Assembly: GCF_016756615.1 (NCBI RefSeq)
Contig: NZ_AP023262.1
Coordinates: 1,054,001-1,118,000, forward strand
Reading direction: 5' to 3'
Origin: Mesorhizobium sp. L-8-3
GTDB lineage: Bacteria; Pseudomonadota; Alphaproteobacteria; Rhizobiales; Rhizobiaceae
DNA: 64,000 nt
The notes under the pieces are model-generated. The model was not told the DNA's origin. It saw only the letters and a list, made by a program, of their open reading frames with translations, and ran no database searches. This document shows, one piece after another, positions 55,982 to 63,678 of the stretch (the stretch's first letter is position 1; each line of letters opens with the position of its first letter). The translations under genes and the position numbers were made by a program.

Positions 55982-58039
55982 ATGTATAGAGTGGCTTCGT
56001 GCCTGATCTATGAGCACGACTATTCCTTCGTGCTCGTCGCCCTTATCGTCTGCATAGCGGGATGCGCCATGACGGTGCAGCTCTTCGGGCGGGCGAAGCA
56101 GCTGTGCGGCGCGGATCACTGGATCGTCCTGGCGGGCGCCGCGGGCGGGATCGCCATCTGGACCACGCATTTTGTGGCGATGATCGGCTTCAATCCTCCG
56201 CTCGGCTATGCCTATGAGCCGGTGCTGACACTCGCCTCGCTGCTTCTGGCGATCGGGTTCACCACTGCAGGCCTCAAGGTGGCGACGAGTTCCACGATCG
56301 CCTTCGCGCCGGAAGCGGGCGGCGCGGTCGTCGGTGCCGGCATCGCGGCCATGCATTTCACGGGCATGGCCGGCCTGGCGGTCGCCGGGCGCGTGGATTG
56401 GAACGCCGGCCTCGCCGCCGCCTCGCTCCTTCTCGGCATGCTGTTCGCTGTCGCCGCCGTCAACCGCATGATGCGCGGCAGTCCCGCACTCGGCATCGCT
56501 TCGTTCGTCCTCGGCATATGCAGCATGCATTTCACGGCGATGGGCGCGGCGACCTTCATTCCGGATCCCTCCGTTGCGCTTTCGCCCATGACGTTCTCGA
56601 GCGAGGCGATCGCCATAAGCGTGGTCGCCCTCCTGTCGATCCTGACCGGGCTGGTGCTCTATGTCATCGATGCGCGCTCGCAGCGCGAGATGATGAACAG
56701 CCTGAAGCAGGCGGCGCTGCACGATCCGCTGACCGGCATGCCCAACCGCGCCTACCTCGCCGCGGAACTGCCCGTGATGCTGCGCAACAGCGCCCGGACC
56801 CGATCGAAGACCGCGGTCATCGTCATGGACCTCGACCGCTTCAAGGACATCAACGACGTCCATGGCCACAGGGCAGGCGACGCCTTGCTGACGGGCGTCG
56901 CCCAACAGCTGCGGCAGGCGGCCAGGCCGGGCGAATTCGTGGCCCGCGTCGGCGGCGACGAGTTCGTCGCCGTCAGGCAGGAAGTGGCGTCGGTGGAGGA
57001 GGCGCTCGATTTCGCCCGGCGGCTGGCGGCTGCAGCCTGCCTGCCCGTCGCCTTCGAGGGCCTGTCGCTGTCGGTGGGGTCGAGCATCGGCATCAGCCTC
57101 TGCCCCGACGATGCCGGACGCGAGGACGACCTGATCAGCACTGCCGATCTCGCAATGTACCGCGCCAAGAGGCAGGCCAGCCAGAAGATCTGCTTCTTCG
57201 ACCGCGCGCTCGATGAGGCCGGCCGCAAGCAGAGCGCGCTGGCCATGGATCTGCGCCATGCCATCGCCCGCAACGAACTGGAACTTTACTACCAGCCGCA
57301 GATCGACGTCGAAAGCGGCGAGGTCGCCGGCTACGAGGCGCTGCTGCGCTGGAACCATCCTGTGCGCGGCATCGTCTCGCCCCTGGAATTCATCCCCATT
57401 GCCGAGGCGACCGGCCTCATCCTGCCGATCGGCGAGTGGGTTCTGCGCACCGCCTGCGCCGAAGTGGCGACCTGGGAGCGCCCTTGCCGGCTTTCGGTGA
57501 ACATCGCGGCGGCGCAGCTCACGCAGACCGACCTGCCTGTCATCGTCCACGCGATCCTCCTGGAAACCGGCCTGCCGCCATCCCGCCTGGAGCTGGAGAT
57601 CACCGAAGCGAGCATCATCGAAGACAGCCGGCACACGCTCCTGGTCGTAAGACGGCTCAAGGCGCTTGGTGTGAGCATCGCCATGGACGATTACGGCACC
57701 GGCTATTCTTCGCTCTCGACGCTGCAGCTTTTTCCCTTCGACAAGATCAAGATCGATCGTTCCTTCATCGAGGGGCTGACGACCAACCAGGCCTCGGCGG
57801 CAATCGTGCGGGCAACGATCCTGCTCGCCGAAAGCCTGCAGATCCCGGTGCTGGCCGAGGGGGTCGAGCGCGAGGAGCATTTCGATTTCCTGCGCGCCGA
57901 AGGATGCACGGAGGTGCAGGGTTTCCTGTTCGGCCGCCCGCAGCCGCTTGGCGAGATCGCCCCGCTCGTCGGGCGCCGCTCTGCAGCCGCTGGCGTCGCC
58001 GACGTGCTGCCGGCGCGGGCGGTGGCGCAGCGCCGATAA
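55982..58039 (+). CDS. MHYT-GGDEF-EAL cyclic-di-GMP protein
   Basis: A 685-residue inner-membrane signalling protein. Residues about 1-230 form the seven-helix MHYT sensor with three His-containing repeats (TTHFVAMIGF, AAMHFTGMAGL, SMHFTAMGAA), thought to bind copper and sense O2, CO or NO. GGDEF at about 323 (ARVGGDEFVAV) is intact; the product-inhibition RxxD upstream is RPGE, so feedback inhibition may be lost. The EAL domain (EALLRWNHP at about 452, DDYGTGYSSL, KIKIDRSFI, LAEGVE) is complete. It may both make and degrade c-di-GMP. ATG 55982 follows a GGGGG stretch. Confidence 0.93.
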   Translation: MYRVASCLIYEHDYSFVLVALIVCIAGCAMTVQLFGRAKQLCGADHWIVLAGAAGGIAIWTTHFVAMIGFNPPLGYAYEPVLTLASLLLAIGFTTAGLKVATSSTIAFAPEAGGAVVGAGIAAMHFTGMAGLAVAGRVDWNAGLAAASLLLGMLFAVAAVNRMMRGSPALGIASFVLGICSMHFTAMGAATFIPDPSVALSPMTFSSEAIAISVVALLSILTGLVLYVIDARSQREMMNSLKQAALHDPLTGMPNRAYLAAELPVMLRNSARTRSKTAVIVMDLDRFKDINDVHGHRAGDALLTGVAQQLRQAARPGEFVARVGGDEFVAVRQEVASVEEALDFARRLAAAACLPVAFEGLSLSVGSSIGISLCPDDAGREDDLISTADLAMYRAKRQASQKICFFDRALDEAGRKQSALAMDLRHAIARNELELYYQPQIDVESGEVAGYEALLRWNHPVRGIVSPLEFIPIAEATGLILPIGEWVLRTACAEVATWERPCRLSVNIAAAQLTQTDLPVIVHAILLETGLPPSRLELEITEASIIEDSRHTLLVVRRLKALGVSIAMDDYGTGYSSLSTLQLFPFDKIKIDRSFIEGLTTNQASAAIVRATILLAESLQIPVLAEGVEREEHFDFLRAEGCTEVQGFLFGRPQPLGEIAPLVGRRSAAAGVADVLPARAVAQRR

Positions 58040-58044
58040 GGCGC

Positions 58045-59058
58045 TCAGCCGGCGGCGTCCCTCGCGACCGCGGCGATCCGCCGGTGGAGTGCCGTAGGCA
58101 GGCTCACGCCTTCCTGCCTGGCGCGATCGCGCGCCGCCACCTTGACCGGGCCGGGAATGTGGACCTGATAGTCCGCGGCGAGACGGGCCGTGTGCGCGGC
58201 CAGGCGTGTCTCGAAATCCGGCTCGATGAGCTTCGGGTCGAGCGCCAGCACGAAGAGGCCGGTGCCGGGCCCTTCCGAGCCGACGCCGAAGGGCGGCGCG
58301 TCGAGGGACCAGTTGGCGCCCGACAGGCCCGCCGCCAGCACTTCCACCATGAGGGCGATGTTGGCGCCGCGCGTGCCGCCGAAGGCGAGCAGCGCGCCCT
58401 TGACGGCCGCCGGGGCATCCGTCGTCGGCTGCCCCTCGGCGTCGATCGCCCAGCCCTCAGGGATCGGGCGGCCGGCATCGGCGGCGGCGCGGACATTGAC
58501 GAAGGCCGTGGCGCTCGACGACTGGTCGACAAGCAGCGGTGCGGCCCCGGCGCGGGGTGCCGCGAAGGCAAGCGGATTCGTGCAGTAGACGGGCCTGGTC
58601 GCGCCTTGCGGCGCGACGATCGCCGGGCCGTTGGTGGCGGCGAAGGCGACGAGACCCTTTTCGGCCAATCGCCCTGCAAAGAAACCAAGCGCCCCGCATG
58701 TGAAGGCGTTCTTCTGTACGAAGGCGGCGAGGCCGAAGGAACGCGCCGCACCCACGAGGTCGTCGAAAACGCGGTCGAAGCCGAGATGGGCGATGCCGCC
58801 CCTGGCATCCGAAAAGACGATCGCCGGGGCCGGCCTGGTGATTGCGGGCTCGGCCTTGGCGTCGATGCGGCCGGCGGCCATGGCGTCGAGATAATCGAGG
58901 AAATGGGCGAAACCCACCGAGGGCTGGCCGTCGGCCTCGGCGGCCACGATCGACGTGGCGAGCGAGCGCGCGACATCGGAAGAGGCGCCGAGCGCGAGGC
59001 AGGCCTCTTCGCAGAGGACCAGTGCGGCGTCGAGGGTGAGGGTGGTGCGTTCTTCCAT
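58045..59058 (-). CDS. Malate/L-lactate dehydrogenase-family (Ldh_2) oxidoreductase
   Basis: A 337-residue NAD(P)-dependent dehydrogenase of the Ldh_2/AllD family. The N-terminal region is ADGQPSVGFAHFLDYLDAMA, the substrate/cofactor region is SFGLAAFVQKNAFTCGALGF, and LAFAATNGPAIVAPQGAT and YCTNPLAFAAP are typical. Members reduce 2-oxo acids such as pyruvate, ureidoglycolate or delta1-piperideine-2-carboxylate, so a link to amino acid catabolism is possible. It is convergent with the GGDEF-EAL gene, 5 bases apart at their ends. Confidence 0.88.
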   Translation of the reverse strand: MEERTTLTLDAALVLCEEACLALGASSDVARSLATSIVAAEADGQPSVGFAHFLDYLDAMAAGRIDAKAEPAITRPAPAIVFSDARGGIAHLGFDRVFDDLVGAARSFGLAAFVQKNAFTCGALGFFAGRLAEKGLVAFAATNGPAIVAPQGATRPVYCTNPLAFAAPRAGAAPLLVDQSSSATAFVNVRAAADAGRPIPEGWAIDAEGQPTTDAPAAVKGALLAFGGTRGANIALMVEVLAAGLSGANWSLDAPPFGVGSEGPGTGLFVLALDPKLIEPDFETRLAAHTARLAADYQVHIPGPVKVAARDRARQEGVSLPTALHRRIAAVARDAAG

Positions 59059-59309
59059 GTCTCGTCCTCCGTTGCGCCAATTTCCCGCGAAACGCGCGGG
59101 CTCGCTTTCGCCAGAACGACATGCTGCCTACAGCACGTCGCGTGAAGAAGGATTCTGTTCGGAGAAAAGCGGAAATGCTCTGGTGCATGATGTTTCGAGG
59201 ATACGCTGCCCGGAAACAGTGCCGCCCCGTCTTCGTCATTCACGGCCGGGGCCCACGCGAAACGTAGGCGAGGCGACCGGGATTCCATGCCGTGAATGGC
59301 TCGTGGCTC

Positions 59310-59870
59310 CAAGCCCTTGAGCATTCTGCACCGGAGCAGTCGTCCGCGATGTCACGGCACGGATTCTCGGGTCACCTGCGGCTCGCTGCGCTCGCCTTCG
59401 GGCCCGAGAATGACGAAGGTGGAAGCTTGCTGCTCGGCGGCATGCGTGCCTCCCGGCCACGGCGATTGGTCGGATCGCCCTCCCCTCTTTCGTCATTCTC
59501 GGGCCGGAGCGCGTCGCGAAGCGGCGTGCGAAGTGACCCGAGAATCCATGCCGTGACCGAGCCGAAGGCCGCAGGTGGTCGAGGAAGAGGCCCCTATCCA
59601 CCTGCCCAAGCCCGCTCTGCACCGAAGCAGTCGTCCGCGATCTCACGGCATGGATTCTCGGGTCACCTGCGGCTCGCTGCGCTCGCCTTCGGGCCCAAGA
59701 ATGACGAAAGGTGGAAGTTTGCCTGCTCGGCGGCATGTGTGTCTCCCGACCACGGCGATTGGTCGGATCGCCCTTCCCTCTTTCGTCATTCTCGGGCCGA
59801 AGCACGCCGCGGAGCGGCGTGCGAAGTGACCCGAGAATCCATGCCGTGACCGAGGCGAAGGCGGTCGAGG
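59310..59870. repeat. Two tandem repeat units, period about 291 bases
   Basis: The landmark AGCAGTCGTCCGCGAT occurs at 59335 and 59626, a period of 291 bases, with the following 250 bases alike by eye: GGATTCTCGGGTCACCTGCG, CCTTCGGGCCC, GGCGATTGGTCGGATCGCCC, CGTCATTCTCGGGCC and GTGACCCGAGAATCCATGCC. Each unit contains ATTCTCGGG/CCCGAGAAT inverted arms. A partial unit precedes it at 59230-59300. No transposase is present. Confidence 0.85.
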
Positions 59871-59904
59871 AAGAGGCAAATCGCGCACGGCTGCTTCGGT
59901 GCAG

Positions 59905-60040
59905 AGCGGGCTTGGGCAGGTGGATAGGGGAGCCATCCTCTTCCTTGACCGTCTGCGGCCTTCGGATCGGTCACGGCATGGATCCACGGATCGGTGCGCC
60001 CTCCGCTTCGCTGCGTGCGCTTGTCCGTGGATGACGAAGC
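59905..60040 (-). repeat. Inverted partner of the 55.5 kb repeat
   Basis: GGATCGGTCACGGCATGGAT with CCACGGATCGGTGCGCCCTC and GTCCGTGGATGACG is the reverse complement of the block at 55545-55640. It directly follows the tandem units, giving a composite repeat cluster. Confidence 0.75.
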
Positions 60041-60095
60041 GGAGATGTTGCCGCTGATCACCCACGACCATCCTGTCATGTACCGTGGAAGGATT

Positions 60096-60172
60096 CACGC
60101 GACGCGCTTCAGGTTCTTGATTTGACACATGTCTCCCGAAACCGCCGCGCACTTTCGGGAGACATGCTTCAG
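60096..60172 (-). repeat. Dispersed hairpin-forming repeat, copy 2
   Basis: An inverted copy of the repeat at 33360. CATGTCTCCCGAAA (60128-60141) and TTTCGGGAGACATG (60153-60166) form a perfect 14-base stem with an 11-base loop. It lies 30 bases beyond the end of the amino acid ABC operon and may limit read-through or protect its mRNA. Confidence 0.75.
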
Positions 60173-60195
60173 GACCGGCAGCACCATGAGACGCT

Positions 60196-61002
60196 TCACC
60201 CGAGCCGGGCCGGGATCCGGGCTTCGAGTTTGCGGAAGAGGAAGACCAGGATGCCCGTTATGACCAGATAGACCAGCGCCAGGAGCAGCAGCGGCTCGTA
60301 GATGATGAAGGTGTCCTGCCTGACTCGCGAGGCGACGGCGTAGATGTCGACCACGGTGATGGTGGCGACGAGCGGGGTCGCCTTCAGTTGCAGCACGGTC
60401 TCGCCGGCGAGCGTCGGCAAGGCGCGGTGCAGCGCCTGGGGCAGCCAGATGCGGCGGAAGATCTTCCAGCGGCTCATGCCGAAGGCGCGGCCGGCCTCCA
60501 ACTGGCCGCGCGGCACGCCGGCGAAGGCGCCGCGCATCACCTCGCCCTCGTAGCCGGCATAGGACAAAGTGAGCGCCAGCACCGCATAGGGCCATGCCTG
60601 GCGCAGATAGGGCCAGAGCTCGGACTGGCGGATCCACGGGAACTGCGGGAAGAGCGAGCCCAGCCCGTAATAGAGCAGCCAGAGCTGCAACAGCAGCGGC
60701 GTGCCCCGGATGACCGTGCAGAAGGCATTGGCTGGTGCCGCGAGCCACCACGGCCCGGTCGCCTGGGCGAAACCGAGCGGGATTGCGAGAGCGAGCCCGA
60801 GCGCGCAGGTGGCGGCGAGAAGCCATAGGGTGCGCCAGAGGCCGGCGAGCGCGAGGCCGTAATATTGCGGCAGCCAGTCCCAGCGCATGAAGATCGCCGC
60901 GGCGGCGACGCCCGCGGCGGCGATCGCGATCAGCACAATGCGATGCGGCTGCAGCCAGGCGGAGCCGCGCGCCAGGGACAGAGTGAGGCCGGTCTCCGCC
61001 AT
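60196..61002 (-). CDS. Polar amino acid ABC transporter permease (HisM/OccM type)
   Basis: A 268-residue permease with about five helices and the amino acid-type motif RGQLEAGRAFGMSRWKIFRR at about residues 175-195 (EAA loop). TVIRGTPLLLQLWLLYYGLG is the family's central helix. ATG 61002 lies 2 bases after the stop of the other permease. It is the last gene of a four-gene operon. Confidence 0.92.
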   Translation of the reverse strand: MAETGLTLSLARGSAWLQPHRIVLIAIAAAGVAAAAIFMRWDWLPQYYGLALAGLWRTLWLLAATCALGLALAIPLGFAQATGPWWLAAPANAFCTVIRGTPLLLQLWLLYYGLGSLFPQFPWIRQSELWPYLRQAWPYAVLALTLSYAGYEGEVMRGAFAGVPRGQLEAGRAFGMSRWKIFRRIWLPQALHRALPTLAGETVLQLKATPLVATITVVDIYAVASRVRQDTFIIYEPLLLLALVYLVITGILVFLFRKLEARIPARLG

Positions 61003-61004
61003 GG

Positions 61005-61730
61005 TCAGGCCCTTCCGACCGAGGGCGCGCCGCGCCGGGACCAACGCTCGATGCGGCCGATCACGACGTTCGACAGCAAGGTGATCAGGAGATAGAGCAC
61101 GCCGGCCGCGACATAGAAGGTGAAATAGGCCTTGGTCGCGCCGGCCGCCTGCCTCGTTTCCTGGGTGAGTTCGTTGAAGCCGACCACGGCCAGCAGCGCG
61201 GTGTCCTTGGTGGCGATCAGCCAGAGATTGGCGAGGCCGGGAATGGCGAAGGGCAGCATGGCCGGCAAGGTGATGCGCCGCAGCAGGAGGCCCGGCGGCA
61301 TGCCGAAGGCCCGCGCCGCCTCGATCTGGCCCTGCGGCACGGCAAGGATCGCGCCGCGCAGCACTTCGGTGGCATAGGCGCCCTGCACCACGCCGAGCAC
61401 GGCAATGCCCGCAACCAGACCGTTGATGTCGATCGGGGCGCGGCCGAGCCCTGCCAGGACCTCGTTGACCAGCGCGGTGCCGGCAAAATAGAGCAGCAGG
61501 ATCAGCACCAGTTCGGGCACGGCGCGAACGACCGTCGTGTAGACCTCCAGCAGGTCGCGCAGCACCGGCCCGCCATAGAGCTTGCCATAGGCGCCGGCCG
61601 TTCCGATGGTGAGGCCAAGCGCATAGGCGCCCACGGCGATCTGGACGGAGTTCATCAGCCCGCGCAGCAGCGCGCCGCCCCAGCCCGGCGGGGTCGGGGC
61701 AAGGAGTTCGAAAATGCCCGTCTGCGACAA
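61005..61730 (-). CDS. Polar amino acid ABC transporter permease (HisQ/OccQ type)
   Basis: A 241-residue permease with about five helices. YTTVVRAVPELVLILLLYFA and the EAA loop VPQGQIEAARAFGMPPGLLL are diagnostic. The start is uncertain: TTG 61730 (LSQTGIFELLAPTPP) has a poor ribosome site, whereas a CTG about 24 bases upstream is preceded by GAGGAAC. The binding-protein gene lies upstream beyond a strong palindrome. Confidence 0.9.
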   Translation of the reverse strand: MSQTGIFELLAPTPPGWGGALLRGLMNSVQIAVGAYALGLTIGTAGAYGKLYGGPVLRDLLEVYTTVVRAVPELVLILLLYFAGTALVNEVLAGLGRAPIDINGLVAGIAVLGVVQGAYATEVLRGAILAVPQGQIEAARAFGMPPGLLLRRITLPAMLPFAIPGLANLWLIATKDTALLAVVGFNELTQETRQAAGATKAYFTFYVAAGVLYLLITLLSNVVIGRIERWSRRGAPSVGRA

Positions 61731-61830
61731 GGGAAGAAGCAGAAATTCAGGCAGGGCCGTTCCTCGCCAAATCGGCGGCGTGCCGGCTTGTGCCGCCGGT
61801 CACGCCCGCCTCCTCAGATGAACTTCCGCC

Positions 61831-61852
61831 GGGCGGCCGCGCGCGGCCGCCC
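61831..61852. promoter_or_regulatory. 22-base GC palindrome between binding protein and permease genes
   Basis: A perfect 22-base GC-only palindrome, starting 17 bases after the binding-protein stop on the minus strand, and capable of a nine-base-pair hairpin. No T-run follows, so it is more likely an mRNA-stabilising or attenuating hairpin giving more binding protein than permease. Confidence 0.6.
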
Positions 61853-61868
61853 ACCGCAAGCGGCGCCG

Positions 61869-62648
61869 TCATTCGCCGTAGATGTCGAAGTCGAAATATT
61901 TCTTTGTGATCTCGTCATATTTGCCGTTGGCGCGCAGGGCCGCGATGGCGGCGTTGATCTTCTCCTTGAGCTCGGTGTCCTCCTTGCGCAGGCCGACGCC
62001 GACGCCCGGGCCGAGGATTTCCAAATCTTCGGCTACCACGCCCTTGAGATCGCAGCACTGCTTGCCCTGATCGGTTTTCAGGAAGCCGTCGAGCGCGATG
62101 GCATCGGCCTGGACGGCATCGAGGCGGCCGGCGGCCAGGTCCTGGTTGGCCTCGTCCTGTGTCTGATATTCCTTGATCTCGGCGGCTTCCGTGAAGTGCT
62201 TCCTGGCATAGGCCGAATGGGTGGTGGAGACCTGGACGCCGAGCACCTTGCCTTTCAGGTCCTCCGGGGTGGCGCCGAAGGCGACGTCCTTCGGGCCGAT
62301 GATGGCCGTCGGCGTGTTGTAATATTTGTCGGAGAAGTCGATCGTCTTCTTGCGCTCGTCGGTGATCGACATGGAATTGATGATGACATCGATCTTCCTG
62401 GAGGTGAGCGCCGGGATGATGCCGTCCCAGGCGACGAATTCAAGCGTGCATTCCAGCTTGGCCTCGGCGCAGAGCGCCTCGATGAAATCGATCTCCCAGC
62501 CCACCCATTTGCCGGACGCGTCGGGCGATTCGAAGGGCGGATAGGGCTCGGGCGCCATGCCCACCTTGATGGCTTCCGCGCTCGCACCGAACGCGCCGGC
62601 AAGGGAAATGACGGCCGCGGCCGCGGCGGCTTTCAGAAAGTTCCTCAT
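61869..62648 (-). CDS. Polar amino acid ABC transporter solute-binding protein
   Basis: A 259-residue periplasmic protein. The signal peptide MRNFLKAAAAAAVISLAGAF is cleaved near ASA; the family-3 domain reads IKVGMAPEPYPPFESPDASG, GWEIDFIEALCAEAKLECTL, WDGIIPALTSRKIDVIINSM, ITDERKKTIDFSDKYYNTP. The motif Arg that holds the ligand carboxylate is in the ITDER segment. Close to lysine/arginine/ornithine- or octopine-binding proteins. Cys-Cys (QCCDLKG) near residue 200 may form an unusual disulfide. Confidence 0.92.
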   Translation of the reverse strand: MRNFLKAAAAAAVISLAGAFGASAEAIKVGMAPEPYPPFESPDASGKWVGWEIDFIEALCAEAKLECTLEFVAWDGIIPALTSRKIDVIINSMSITDERKKTIDFSDKYYNTPTAIIGPKDVAFGATPEDLKGKVLGVQVSTTHSAYARKHFTEAAEIKEYQTQDEANQDLAAGRLDAVQADAIALDGFLKTDQGKQCCDLKGVVAEDLEILGPGVGVGLRKEDTELKEKINAAIAALRANGKYDEITKKYFDFDIYGE

Positions 62649-62678
62649 AAGTCTCCTCCCACTCTTTCTTGCTTGTTG

Positions 62679-63491
62679 TCAGGCCACGTTGCGCAGGAAT
62701 TGCCTGAGCCGTTCCGACTGAGGCGCGCCGAAGATCCTGTCAGGCGGCCCCTCCTCCTCGACCAGCCCGTTGCAGAGATAGACGACATGGGTCGCGACCT
62801 CGCGGGCGAACTTCATCTCATGGGTGACCAGGATCATGGTGCGCCCCTCGCGCGCCAGGTCGCCGATCACTTTCAGCACCTCGCCGACCAGTTCAGGGTC
62901 GAGCGCCGAGGTCGGCTCGTCGAACAGCATCACGCGCGGCTGGATGGCGAGCGCCCGGGCGATCGCGCCGCGCTGCTGCTGCCCGCCGGACAGGAAGGCC
63001 GGATAGACGTCGCGCTTCTCGGCGAGGCCGACGCGGGCGAGCAGCCGTTCGGCCTCGGCGACGGCCTTGTCGCGCGGCACGCCGAGCACATGCACAGGCA
63101 CCTCGATCACATTGTCGATGAGCGTCATGTGGCTCCACAGATTGAAGCTCTGGAACACCATGCCGAAACGCGAGCGGATGCGTTCGATCTGCCTGCGGTC
63201 GGCCGGCACGGTGTGGCCGTGGCTGTCGGCCTTCAGCCGGATCTCCTCGCCATTGACGCGGATAATGCCGCTGGTCGGGTTCTCCAGGCAGTTGATGCAG
63301 CGTAAGAGCGTCGACTTGCCCGATCCCGAGCCCCCGATGATGGCCACCACGTCGCCGTAGCGCGCCGAGAGCGACACGCCCTTCAGCACATGGAGCTGCC
63401 CGAACTTCTTGTGCAGGTTCTCGACATGGATGGCTTCGGCGGCCGCGTCGCGCGTGGGGATGGGCACTCGCGGGGCGCTCGAAACCGTCAT
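62679..63491 (-). CDS. Polar amino acid ABC transporter ATPase (HisP/OccP type)
   Basis: A 270-residue ATPase. Walker A GGSGSGKST, signature LSGGQQQRGAIARAL, Walker B VMLFDEPTSALDPEL and the switch H in LVTHEMKF are intact. The insert KADSHGHTVPADRRQIERIR is characteristic of the HisP/OccP branch. ATG 63491 is used; a longer upstream frame is non-coding. It is first in the operon, an order ATPase - binding protein - permease - permease. Divergent from an amidinotransferase/dimethylargininase gene. Confidence 0.94.
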   Translation of the reverse strand: MTVSSAPRVPIPTRDAAAEAIHVENLHKKFGQLHVLKGVSLSARYGDVVAIIGGSGSGKSTLLRCINCLENPTSGIIRVNGEEIRLKADSHGHTVPADRRQIERIRSRFGMVFQSFNLWSHMTLIDNVIEVPVHVLGVPRDKAVAEAERLLARVGLAEKRDVYPAFLSGGQQQRGAIARALAIQPRVMLFDEPTSALDPELVGEVLKVIGDLAREGRTMILVTHEMKFAREVATHVVYLCNGLVEEEGPPDRIFGAPQSERLRQFLRNVA

Positions 63492-63678
63492 GCGCGGCCT
63501 CGCCCTCGCTGCCGGTCCCTGCAGGATGTTCTGCGCATGAGGCCTCGTCTTGCCGCTGAGCCGGCGAACAGGATGGACCGGCCAGTCAGCCGCCGTCAAC
63601 CTCGGTTTTGGCCCATTGCCGGTCTTGGGCCAACATGGGTAGACATACCGGGAGTAGAAGCTGGTGGAGGATTTGAGC
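63492..63678. promoter_or_regulatory. Divergent promoter with inverted repeat TTGGCCCA/TGGGCCAA
   Basis: 187 bases between the ABC operon and the dimethylargininase-like gene. TTGGCCCA (63608-63615) and TGGGCCAA (63626-63633) are perfect 8-base arms separated by 10 bases, a good operator candidate for coordinated control of both sides. Confidence 0.5.

Larger units (their letters stand above)
59059..60195. other. Gene-free repeat region
   Basis: 1.1 kb between the Ldh_2 gene and the permease gene. It consists largely of tandem and inverted intergenic repeats, listed separately. The several ORFs in all frames here (for example 59236-59849) are products of the repeats' skewed composition. Confidence 0.65.

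Noticed and set aside
55913..57880. 655-codon minus-strand frame
   Set aside because: Antisense to the GGDEF-EAL protein, which has complete catalytic motifs.
59236..59849. Several open frames in both strands of the repeat block
   Set aside because: They follow the repeats, are repeated with them and have no start signals.
59310..60172. Possible CRISPR array
   Set aside because: The repeats are long (291 bases) with no short spacers between regular direct repeats and no cas genes nearby.
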